DNA from: Sipunculus nudus
Taxonomy: Eukaryota; Annelida; Sipuncula; Golfingiida; Sipunculidae
Length of the DNA stretch: 64,000 nt
Assembly: GCA_026874595.1 (NCBI GenBank)
Contig: CM049307.1
Coordinates: 9,015,579-9,079,578 of the forward strand
Direction: 5' to 3'
Shown here: positions 35,411 to 45,933 of the stretch, one piece after another
Numbering within the stretch: the stretch's first letter is position 1
Layout: each line of letters starts with the position of its first letter
Made by a program: the position numbers and the translations under genes
Notes under the pieces: generated by a model
Told to the model about the DNA's origin: nothing
What the model saw: only the letters and a program-made list of their open reading frames with translations
The model's database searches: none

Positions 35411-38400
35411 ATATATATATATAAACCAAAACATTAAGAGTGGTACAACACATTTTAACCAAAACATGCAGCGTGGTACAACATGTTAATCAAAACATGC
35501 AGAGTGGTACAATATATATATAAACAAAAACACTCAGAGTGGTACAACCTATATTAAACAAAATCCTCAGAATGGTACAATCTATATTAAACAAAACACT
35601 CAGAGTGGTACAATCTATATTAAACAAAACACTCAGAGTGGTACAATCTATATTAAACAAAATCCTCAGAATGGTACAATCTATATTAAACAAAACACTC
35701 AGAGTGGTACAACCTATATTAAACAAAACACTCAGAGTGGTACAATCTATATTAAACAAAACACTCAGAGTGGTACAATCTAAATTAAACAAAATCCTCA
35801 GAATGGTTCAATCTATATTAAACAAAACACTCAGAGTGGTACAACCTATATTAAACAAAACACTCAGAGTGGTACAATCTATATTAAACAAAACACTCAG
35901 AGTGGTACAATCTATATTAAACAAAATCCTCAGAATGGTACAATCTATATTAAACAAAACACTCAGAGTGGTACAACCTATATTAAACAAAACACTCAGA
36001 GTGGTACAATCTATATAAACCAAAACATTAAGAGTGGTACAACACATTTTAACCAAAACATGCAGCGTGGTACAACATGTTAATCAAAACATGCAGAGTG
36101 GTACAATATATATATAAACAAAAACACTCAGAGTGGTACAATCTATATTAAACAAAATCCTCAGAATGGTACAATCTATATTAAACAAAACACTCAGAGT
36201 GGTACAACCTATATTAAACAAAACACTCAGAGTGGTACAATATATATTAAACAAAACACTCAGAGTGGTACAACCTATATTAAACAAAACACTCAGAGTG
36301 GTACAATCTATATTAAACAAAACACTCAGAGTGGTACAATCTATATTAAACAAAACACTCAGAGTGGTACAACCTATATTAAACAAAACACTCAGAGTGG
36401 TACAATCTATATTAAACAAAACACTCAGAGTGGTACAACCTATATTAAACAAAATCCTCAGAATGGTACAATCTATATTAAACAAAACACTCAGAGTGGT
36501 ACAATCTATATTAAACAAAACACTCAGAGTGGTACAATCTATATTAAACAAAATCCTCAGAATGGTACAATCTATATTAAACAAAACACTCAGAGTGGTA
36601 CAACCTATATTAAACAAAATACTCAGAGTGGTACAATCTATATAAAACAAAACACTCAGAGTGGTACAATCTATATTAAACAAAATCCTCAGAATGGTAC
36701 AATCTATATTAAACAAAACACTCAGAGTGGTACAACCTATATTAAACAAAACACTCAGAGTGGTACAATCTATATTAAACAAAACACTCAGAGTGGTACA
36801 ATCTATATTAAACAAAATCCTCAGAATGGTACAATCTATATTAAACAAAACACTCAGAGTGGTACAATCTATATTAAACAAAACACTCAGAGTGGTACAA
36901 TCTATATTAAACAAAACACTCAGAGTGGTACAACCTATATTAAACAAAACACTCAGAGTGGTACAATCTATATTAAACAAAACACTCAGAGTGGTACAAT
37001 CTATATTAAACAAAACACTCAGAGTGGTACAACCTATATTAAACAAAACACTCAGAGTGGTACAATCTATATTAAACAAAACACTCAGAGTGGTACAACC
37101 TATATTAAACAAAATCCTCAGAATGGTACAACCTATATTAAACAAAACACTCAGAGTGGTACAATCTATATTAAACAAAACACTCAGAGTGGTACAATCT
37201 ATATTAAACAAAACACTCAGAGTGGTACAATCTATATTAAACAAAATCCTCAGAATGGTACAATCTATATTAAACAAAATCCTCAGAATGGTACAATCTA
37301 TATTAAACAAAACACTCAGAGTGGTACAATCTATATTAAACAAAACACTCAGAGTGGTACAATCTATATTAAACAAAATCCTCAGAGTGGTACAATCTAT
37401 ATTAAACAAAACACTCAGAGTGGTACAATCTATATTAAACAAAACACTCAGAGTGGTACAATCTATATTAAACAAAACACTCAGAGTGGTACAATCTATA
37501 TTTAAACAAAACACTCACCGTGGTACAATCTATATTAAACAAAACACTCAGAGTGGTACGACCTATATTAAACAAAACACTCAGAGTGGTACAATCTATA
37601 TTAAACAAAACACTCAGAGTGGTACAATCTATATTAAACAAAACACTCAGAGTGGTACAATCTATATTAAACAAAACACTCAGAGTGGTACAACCTATAT
37701 AAAACAAAACACTCAGAGTGGTACAACCTATATTAAACAAAACACTCCGAGTGGTACAATCTATATTAAACAAAACCCTCAGAGTGGTACAATCTATATT
37801 AAACAAAACACTCAGAGTGGTACCATCTATATTAAACAAAACACTCACCGTGGTACAACCTATATTAAACAAAACACTCAGAGTGGTACCATCTATATTA
37901 AACAAAACACTCAGAGTGGTACCATTTATATTAAACAAAACCCTCAGAGTGGTACAATCTATATATTCAACAAAACACTCAGAGTGGTACCATCTATATT
38001 AAACAAAACACTCAGAGTGGTACAACCTATATTAAACAAAACACTCAGAGTGGTACAACCTATATAAAACAAAACACTCAGAGTGGTACAATCTATATTA
38101 AACAAAACACTCAGAGTGGTACAATCTATATTAAACAAAACCCTAAGAGTGGTACAATCTATATTAAACAAAACACTCAGAGTGGTACCATCTATATTAA
38201 ACAAAACACTCAGAGTGGTACAATCTATATTAAACAAAACACTCAGAGTGGTACAACCTATATTAAACAAAACACTCAGAGTGGTACAATTTATATTAAA
38301 CAAAACCCTCAGAGTGGTACAACCTATATTAAACAAAACACTCAGAGTGGTACAACCTATATTAAACAAATCACTCAGATTGGTACAATCTATATTAAAC

Positions 38401-39105
38401 AAAACACTCAGAGTGGTACAATCTATATTAAACAAAACACTCAGAGTGGTACAATCTATATTAAACAAAACACTCAGAGTGGTACAATCTATATTAAACA
38501 AAACACTCAGAGTGGTACAATCTATATTAAACAAAACACTCAGAGTGGTACAATCTATATTAAACAAAACACTCAGAGTGGTACAACCTATATTAAACAA
38601 AACACTCAGAGTGGTACAACCTATATTAAACAAAATCCTCAGAATGGTACAATCTATATTAAACAAAACACTCAGAGTGGTACAATCTATATTAAACAAA
38701 ACACTCAGAGTGGTACAATCTATATTAAACAAAATCCTCAGAATGGTACAATCTATATTAAACAAAACACTCAGAGTGGTACAACCTATATTAAACAAAA
38801 CACTCAGAGTGGTACAATCTATATTAAACAAAACACTCAGAGTGGTACAATCTATATTAAACAAAACACTCAGATTGGTACAATCTATATTAAACAAAAC
38901 ACTCAGATTGGTACAATCTATATTAAACAAAACACTCAGAGTGGTACAATCTATATTAAACAAAACACTCAGAGTGGTACAATCTATATTAAACAAAACA
39001 CTCAGAGTGGTACAATCTATATTAAACAAAACACTCAGAGTGGTACAATCTATATTAAGCAAAACACTCAGAGTGGTATAATCTATATTAAACAAAACAG
39101 TTTCA
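35411..39105 (+). repeat. 33-bp satellite array, about 110 units
   Basis: Units of 33 bases read GGTACAATCTATATTAAAC then AAAACACTCAGAGT. Two unit types alternate irregularly. The common type has ACACTCAGAGTGG. The minority type has ATCCTCAGAATGG, where three substitutions almost always travel together. A second, independent site varies between AATCTATATT and AACCTATATT. The edge block with CCAAAACATTAAGAG and CATGCAG(C/A)GTGG occurs twice, at 35421 and 36015, 594 bases (18 units) apart. Because 33 is a multiple of three and the unit has no stop in several frames, both strands stay open for up to 476 codons. This is satellite DNA in intron 2, not a protein gene. Confidence 0.97.
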
Positions 39106-39316
39106 CAGAATACAGTCTAACCTTATGCTTTGTGTTACACTATGCATCATGTTCTTGTTTTTTAGGGATAATCTGGCACACTTGGTGTCAAACAAACCAA
39201 ATGAGGGCAGTCGTTTTTCATAATGATTGTTTTGGATCGAACAGCATTCAAGCTGTTATAGGCATATCAATTTAAAACACTGTTGCCTCACTTCTGACAT
39301 CTAAAACAGTTTTTAT
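39106..39316. other. Spacer between two arrays
   Basis: About 210 bases of unique-looking AT-rich sequence separating the 33-bp and 42-bp arrays; nothing recognisable. Confidence 0.6.
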
Positions 39317-40297
39317 CACACACCTGCTAGACAAGCCATATAAATAACCTTCAGTATAAACACCTAGATGAGCCACATTTAAATAACCTCCAGTAAACAC
39401 ACCTGCTGGATGAGTCACATTTGAATAACCTGCAATATACACCCCTTGGATGAGCAACATTAAAATTACCTCCAATATACACCCCTTGGATGAGAAACAT
39501 TTAAATAACCTCCTAAATACACACCTTCGAGATGAACCACATTTAATTCACCTCCAGTAAACACATTTGCTGGATGAGCCACATTTAAATAACTTCCAGT
39601 AAACACACCTGCTTGATGAGCCACATTTAAATAACCTCAAGTTAACACACTGGTGGATTAGCCACATTTAAATAACCTCCAGTAAATACACCTGCTGGAT
39701 TAGCCACATTTAAATAACCTCCAGTAAACACACCTGCTGGATTAGCCACATTTAAATAACCTCCAGTAAACACACCTGCTGGATAGGTAACATTTAAATA
39801 ACCTCCAGTGAACACACCTGCTGGATGAGCCACATTTAAATAACCTCAAGTAAACACACTGGTGGATTAGCCACATTTAAATAACCTCAAGTAAACACAC
39901 TGGTGGATTAGCCACATTTAAATAACCTCCAGTAAACACATTTGCTGGTTGAGCCATATTTAAATAACCTCCAGTAAACACATTTGCTGGATGAGCCACA
40001 TTTAAATAACCTCTAGTAAACACACCTGCTGGATGGGTAACATTTAAATAACCTCCAGTAAACCTCCTGCTGGATGAGCCACATTTAAATAACCTCCAGT
40101 AAACACACCTGCTGGATAAGCCACATTTAAATAACCTCCAGTATACACACCTGCTGGATTAGCCACATTTAAATAACCTCCAGTAAACACATTTGCTGGA
40201 TGAGCCACATTTAAATAACCTCTAGTAAACACACCTGCTGGATGGGTAACATTTAAATAACCTCCAGTAAATCTACTGCTGGATGAGCCACATTTAA
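39317..40297. repeat. 42-bp minisatellite, about 23 units
   Basis: Units carry CCTCCAGTAAACACACCTGC then TGGATGAGCCACATTTAAAT. Variants include GGATTAGCC, GGATGGGTAAC and CATTTGCTGG. The first units (39317-39560) are the most diverged. On the minus strand the 14-residue string GGYLNVAHPAGVFT repeats because 42 is a multiple of three; there is no start, signal or splice context for a gene. Confidence 0.95.
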
Positions 40298-40841
40298 TTT
40301 TCATAAATGATGTAGCTCACCAGAGAAAAATTTGTTAGATGTGTTTTTCTCACAGATGGTTCAGCAAATGTCATAGGATGGGTAATTTTCTTGTTTGTTG
40401 GTCTGTAAGTTCAGTTATTAAAGCAGGTTTTCTCATTTCTTTCACTACACTGACTCCAGCTCAGCTTAGTGTGAATCCAGATTAAGGATTTATGATAATT
40501 GCACCATGAAAGACTGAGAATCTGTCAGTTCTAGTTGAGACCCAGTGCATGCGTGTCAATAAGTACAGCCCCCCCAGGCTCACACGGGTAGCTGTGAGTA
40601 TGACCATGTCTCAGGCCACTCCTCTGTGATAGAAACATATGGCCAGACTACCCTCGGGGTATCATTGTCTCGCCCTCATACACAAGGTTGACAGGGGCTA
40701 CCCCCATTGTATTATACACAAGACCCCCTGGTCAATTAGATTCCAGTAACCAGGTCCAAAAAAGTATTCTTCTAATCCATGATCAGTAGCTGTAGCCCCC
40801 ACTATAATACACTAGACCGCTGTGAGATCAGGATCCCAGTG
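40298..40841. other. Intron 2 spacer
   Basis: Mixed-composition sequence between the 42-bp array and copy C, somewhat richer in C in 40565-40760. No exon or element ends recognised. Confidence 0.5.
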
Positions 40842-42383
40842 TTTTTAGCTCAGCTGACTATAAGTCATCTGAGCTATAGTCATGGTCCATTGTCCGTCGT
40901 CCGTCCGTCTGTCTGTCTGTCCGTCCGTCTGTCCGTCTGGATGTCCGTCCGTAAGACTGGCACGTTTCGACACCGTTGGACCTACGAATCTGAATTTCGG
41001 CATTCAGTTAGATGTCCCCATAATCTCCTACCATGCCAAAAATTGGGTCAATAGGACTTCGTTCCCCTGAGATATTAAGGAAAAACCTAAATTTTTATTA
41101 AAAATCTATTTTCACACTTCAGGACTGCCTAAAATCAAAACCACTCATCTGGTTTTCTTCATATTTACCATAAATATTCCTCTATATAGTTCCTATGTAC
41201 ATGCCAGATATTAAGTCAGTATTATATAATTTAAAAAAGTTATGGGCCCAAACATAATAGACTTTGTAAAAAAATCAGGAAGATATTTGGTCACTTAAGA
41301 CCAAAAGTGTTAAAGGTAGGGACTTTTTTCCAGTAATACAACTTATATTAATCAAAATTTAATTGTATACCAAAAATTAGATCAAATTTTGTTAAATTTT
41401 TTTAAATATTGGCAAAAATATAAAATTGGTACCTTAAATTTTGCCCAACTTTGGCCATGGCACGTTTTTTTCCTGTAAGTACTGTGGATTTAATTTTCAC
41501 ACCATGTATACATAAGGATTTAATCTGTTAAAATCTGAAATTTAAAAATAAAAGCTGCAAAATAAGGCTAGTTATTGAATTTTTTTGGAGGCTCTTGTTG
41601 TATTCCCTTACATTGTCAAGCAGTCCACTTTGATGACTGTAGGTCATTCAGTGCACATCTCTATGCTCCCCAGGCTGTTGACATAATTTTAGATGTCCCC
41701 AAAATCTCCTACCATACCGAAAATTGGGTCATTAGGACTTTGTTCAGGACTTCGAGATATTAAGGAAAAAAAAACTCTGTTTTCCATAAAAAAAGCCATT
41801 GTTATTCTTCAGGGCTGCCTAATATCAAAACCACTGATCTGTTTTTGATCGTATTTAGGATTCACATTCTTTTATACATTTTCTATGAACATACCAAAAA
41901 TTAGGTCAGTATTGGGTATTATTTTGAAGTTATGGGCCAAAACATAATGCAATTTGTTAAAAAATCAGGAAATATATTTACTCACATGAGAATTGCTGAA
42001 CCTAGAGACTTTTTTCAGGAATATAACTTTATTTAATCAAGATTCAATTGTTTACCCAAAATTAGATCTGAATTTTGCAAATTTTTCAAGTTATTAGCAT
42101 AAATAAAAAATCAATACCTTAAATTTTGTCCAAATTTGGCACTGTTGATTTAATTTTCACAGCATATATACATAAGGATTTAATCTTTTAAGATCTGAAA
42201 TTTCAAAGAAATTGATTGGAAAGAATAGCTTTTATTCATGTTTTCATACACCATGTCAAGTGTTGTTTACATCTAGCCCACCTAGTAGTACAGCCTTCAC
42301 TTGCATTATGTAACCCACCCCAGGCAGCTTGCCTTGGGTCAGCTTGGCCACTACCAGCAGGCTTCCCCTCTGCTCTGCACTCC

Positions 42384-42402
42384 CTCCCCCCCCCCCCCCC
42401 CA
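42384..42402 (+). repeat. Poly-C run
   Basis: A run of about 16 C interrupted by one T, inside copy C, followed by AGATGG. Length uncertain for sequencing reasons. Confidence 0.85.
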
Positions 42403-42949
42403 GATGGTGCATAAACTAGATGAATGTTATTATTTTCTGTATGTGATTCATTCTTATTCTAGGCTATGCTACATTTTAGATTTTGTATTGTACCACCAGG
42501 GTTACAATGATTAAAGTGTACATTTAATTGTGTCCACAAAGTGGTGTATTGCTATGAAAGTGTGGATGTTCATGAGATAAGTATTTCCTTACTTCAGAGG
42601 AGTAAAAACTTCACCAGGTGTGAAATTGACTATTAATTTCAGTAATTTATTAAAACTTGGATAGTAATTAGCACAATGATATTGTTTGTTTCTCATTCAA
42701 CCAACAGTGTGTATACTTTATTTGAAAAGATGTTTTATTTTATCAAATTTACTGAATCTTTTATTTTATTTTGGTGAATAAAATTAAGCAGGTACTGAAA
42801 ACTCCAATGTGCAAAACTTTTTAATAGTGATTCAAGGAATATTCTTGTAGATGCCATGTTGTGGCATTATTTTCTTTTAAATTCAGTTTAAACATTTATG
42901 ATTTAAAAATAATTAAATATATGTGTATGCATAATATGACCCAATATGA

Positions 42950-43090
42950 GCTACACTCTGGATATATGATGATTGCAACTTTTGCAACAATTCTAATATT
43001 TTAACTTATAGTTTCAGTTTTCTACTCTGTATATATAATGATTGCAACTTTTGCAACAATTCTATTATTTTAACTTATATTTTCAGGTTT
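42950..43090 (+). repeat. 69-bp direct duplication
   Basis: The block GATTGCAACTTTTGCAACAA followed by TTCTA(A/T)TATTTTAACTTATA recurs with a 69-base period (42971 and 43040). Simple local duplication inside copy C. Confidence 0.85.
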
Positions 43091-44108
43091 TTTTATTAAA
43101 ATTTATAAAACCTGTTAATAAAAAAAATGATTCAGATAAAAACTTCTTAATGGAAAAAGTGGATATGCTTAAAAAAAAATAGGCTTATATATAAACTTAA
43201 ATGCATTATTCCCTTGAAAGTGAAATAAAGGTATTAGTCCATTCTGTCCACTTGCCTGTCCATCTGTAAATTTTCCATCTGTAAATTTTCATACATTACA
43301 GTATCTCAAAACTTTTACTGTTTTTCTTCATGACAGTCTTGTCAGAGTATTAGTTTGCAATCATATATTAAGAACTTTACTATAACCAAGTAGGAGGGCC
43401 CCTTTCCTCTTAGCTTTTCATATTCTTATATAAATGAAAAACATTACAATAGAATATTTCTACATCCACCTTCGTGCTGCCCTCACTTTTCCCTTCTCCG
43501 AACCCCATCCCAAAGTCAGCCTCAGTAAGCAAGAACAAGATGAATCAGATATATTCATACTTTAATATTTTGTATAACTATTCGTCCATAGGTACCTATG
43601 TACATGCCAGAAATTATGTCAATATTGTGTAATATGTAGACATAGTGGGCATCACAATAATGTACCTTGTCAAGACTAAAGAGATATTGTGTCATACAGT
43701 CACAAATTCATAAATCACTTCATCAGCATAGTTAATCATAACATCATATCTGTCAAATTGAAAGCTTGCAGACTACCATACACTTTAGATCCTTCAACAA
43801 ATAGCCTTATCATCATTCTACTACTGCTTGTTACTGCTGTCATTGCATTCATATTTGCTCAAATATATCACAATTTTCTACACCTCTTTAATAAATAAAA
43901 AATAAACCACTATATATGACTCTATTAATCCATCAGTCAGGTTATTTCATTTATCATTTACTCACATATTACATTACATTCCTTTATAATAGCCCAACAT
44001 GTCCATGATATTCATAAGATTTATCGACTCGATATAGTATCACAGTGGAGAAACATTTATGGTCCAATCACGATCAGCTGAGCGCCGTGACCCATGGGTC
44101 CCTTGTTT

Positions 44109-44466
44109 GATGGGTGGAGACAAGGATCATAAGGACGACCTCTGTATATAGGGAACTGTGTCAGTGTCTATTGGGAAGACTTTATTAGACCTCAGCCTAT
44201 ATAGGGTGATGGGCTATTGTCGTCCCCTTACCACCATCCCTTAACTTTTATATCTCAAAAAGAATTAAATATAATGGCAAATGTATGCCAGCAAAATATT
44301 GGTCAAGTTCAAAGATGGTCAACTTGACCTACTTTTCACAGAGCTATTCATAAGAAAAAAGAACTGTGTAAGAGGGATTTCCAAAAAGAATTTAACATAG
44401 GTAATTCATTTGTACTTCATAGGTACTTCAGCAAAATTCAAAGATTATTTTTGCCTGTTTCTTAGA
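44109..44466. other. Intron 2 spacer
   Basis: Unique-looking sequence between copy C and the 36-bp array, with a small repeat of CAAAATTCAAAGAT/AAGTTCAAAGATGG. Nothing further supported. Confidence 0.5.
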
Positions 44467-45125
44467 ACATTCTGTTACAGCTTATCATCATACAGATCTA
44501 AATCATTCTGTTACAGCTTATCATCATGCAGATCTAAAACATTCTGTTACAGCTTATCATCATGCAGATCTAAATCATTCTGTTACAGCTTATCATCATA
44601 CAGATCTAAAACATTCTGTTACAGCTTATCATCATGCAGATCTAAAACATTCTGTTACAGCTTATCATCATGCAGATCTAAAACATTCTGTTACAACTTA
44701 TCATCATGCAGATCTAAATCATTCTGTTACAGCTTATCATCATACAGATCTAAATCATTCTGTTACAGCTTATCATCATGCAGATCTAAAACATTCTGTT
44801 ACAGCTTATCATCATACAGATCTAAATCATTCTGTTACAGCTTATCATCATACAGATCTAAATCATTCTGTTACAGCTTATCATCATACAGATCTTAATC
44901 ATTCTGTTACAGCTTATCATCATGCAGATCTAAATCATTCTGTTACAGCTTATCATCATGCAGATCTAAAACATTCTGTTACAGCTTATCATCATGCAGA
45001 TCTAAAACATTCTGTTACAGCTTATCATCATACAGATCTAAATCATTCTGTTACAGCTTATCATCATACAGATCTAAATCATTCTGTTACAGCTTATCAT
45101 CATGCAGATCTAAAACATTCTGTTG
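44467..45125 (+). repeat. 36-bp minisatellite, about 18 units
   Basis: Units read CATTCTGTTACAGCTTATCA then TCATGCAGATCTAAAA. Two sites vary independently: CATGCAG versus CATACAG, and AAAAC versus AAATC. Units are otherwise nearly identical, so the array is young or well homogenised. The forward 12-residue string FCYSLSSCRSKT reflects the multiple-of-three length. It ends about 725 bases before exon 3 of PDZ-GEF. Confidence 0.96.
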
Positions 45126-45849
45126 CAAGACATGCAAAGGTCACTGTACTACATACATCTCTATTTCAAGTATAAGGTGAATACATGTTACTTAAGTGTG
45201 ACACAATATGTACAACACAAAAAAGTTTGGCAGAGGTATCTGTGAAGGCTATAACTACACATCTTATTACTAATTAAAACCCACCTGTATAGGACCTTAG
45301 ATCTGCAGAAGTTTCTGTCAGCCCCTTAGACTTCAGCACAGTGAGGTGGGGTTAAGACAGGCTGCTTACTATGTATGATTGTGAATGTGTCAAGGACTGT
45401 GTAGAAAGAGCCACAGATAACATAATCCTTTCCTCCATCTCTAATAGAACCTGATTTCTGAATGAAAACAGCTGTTTCAAATAAACGAATGGTCTGTTGT
45501 CAGTGAATGAGGTATCTGATCACTGTGCTGATGTATCATTCTTCACCAGGTGAATGACTGCCAGCAAATGTACATCTTCAAAATGCTGTGTTGTTAATGA
45601 CCAATAAAGTTAGACAGTTTCATCAGTTTGGATATTTATTTATAAATTAGTTCAGTTAAGATAAACCATTGGGGGGGGGGGGGACTTTATGGATATCCAA
45701 ACTCATGGTTTGTAAGTTTGATTAAACAAGTACTCTCCATAGCTGTAATTGTCTGTCAGGGGATGAGCCACATGTGTTACTCCTGTGTAACCTGTGTTTG
45801 TTTGGCACAGTTAATGCCAGGTATTTTATCAGGTATTTTATCATTGTAG
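45126..45849. other. 3' end of intron 2
   Basis: Unique-looking sequence before exon 3. It contains a run of 13 G near 45671-45684. The acceptor of exon 3 (TATTTTATCATTGTAG) ends it; the preceding TATTTTATCAGG repeats the same T-rich motif and holds a decoy AG. Confidence 0.6.
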
Positions 45850-45933
45850 CCGGGGTGAGCTGAGCACCTGCTGGTACATACTGCTGTCTGGAAGTGTCTT
45901 CATTGATGGTTCTATGTACCTGCCCCACAAATG
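45850..45933 (+). CDS. RAPGEF2: PDZ-GEF (RAPGEF2/6-like) coding exon 3
   Basis: An 84-bp exon between acceptor ATCATTGTAG (ends 45849) and donor GTAAGT (45934). Its first base C completes the tyrosine codon split after exon 2 (TA|C). It then gives 27 codons and a leftover TG. The peptide includes STCWYILLSGSVFI and GSMYLP, the most conserved strand pair of the first cyclic-nucleotide-binding-like domain in RAPGEF2/RAPGEF6, where the family reads CWYILLSGSV(F/L)IKESMFLP. Phase, splice sites and sequence agree with exons 1 and 2 on the same strand. The next exon should begin by completing TG to Cys or Trp and continue with an FGKR-like segment; I did not find it before 64000. The rest of the protein (second such domain, RasGEF-N, PDZ, RA, RasGEF) is therefore outside the window. 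Confidence 0.94.

Larger units (their letters stand above)
40842..44108 (+). mobile_element. AGCTCAGCTGA-family element, copy C (expanded)
   Basis: The left end at 40842 has TTTTTAGCTCAGCTGAC and the hairpin partner GTCATCTGAGCT; a CCGT/CTGT tract follows. Two body modules match those of copies A and B (about 40950-41560 and 41640-42240), again with the CAAAACCACT and TTATGGGCC landmarks. After about 42250 the sequence departs from A and B. Another module-like fragment (TACATGCCAGAAATTATGTC) appears at about 43595. The right end CAGCTGAGCGCCGTGACCC then ATGGGTCCCTTGTTT is at 44074-44108. It may be one longer relative or an element with inserts; the outer limits are clear, the interior is not. 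Confidence 0.65.
28744..45849 (+). other. PDZ-GEF intron 2 (17,106 bp)
   Basis: Donor GTGAGT at 28744 and acceptor TTTTATCATTGTAG ending at 45849; phase 2. More than half of it is repeats listed separately: element copies B and C, the 33-bp, 42-bp and 36-bp arrays and the 1.5-kb inverted-repeat element. The stretches 28744-30145 and 32777-33780 hold no supported genes; 29220-29485 is purine-rich. Confidence 0.88.

Noticed and set aside
35539-39095. Long open frames of 332-476 codons on both strands as protein genes
   Set aside because: They are direct translations of a 33-bp satellite, open on both strands at once, inside an intron, with no splice or start context.
44410-44898. 162-codon serine/cysteine-rich repeat protein (FCYSLSSCRSKT units)
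   Set aside because: Translation of the 36-bp minisatellite in intron 2; the frame ends within the array and no codon-level constraint is visible.
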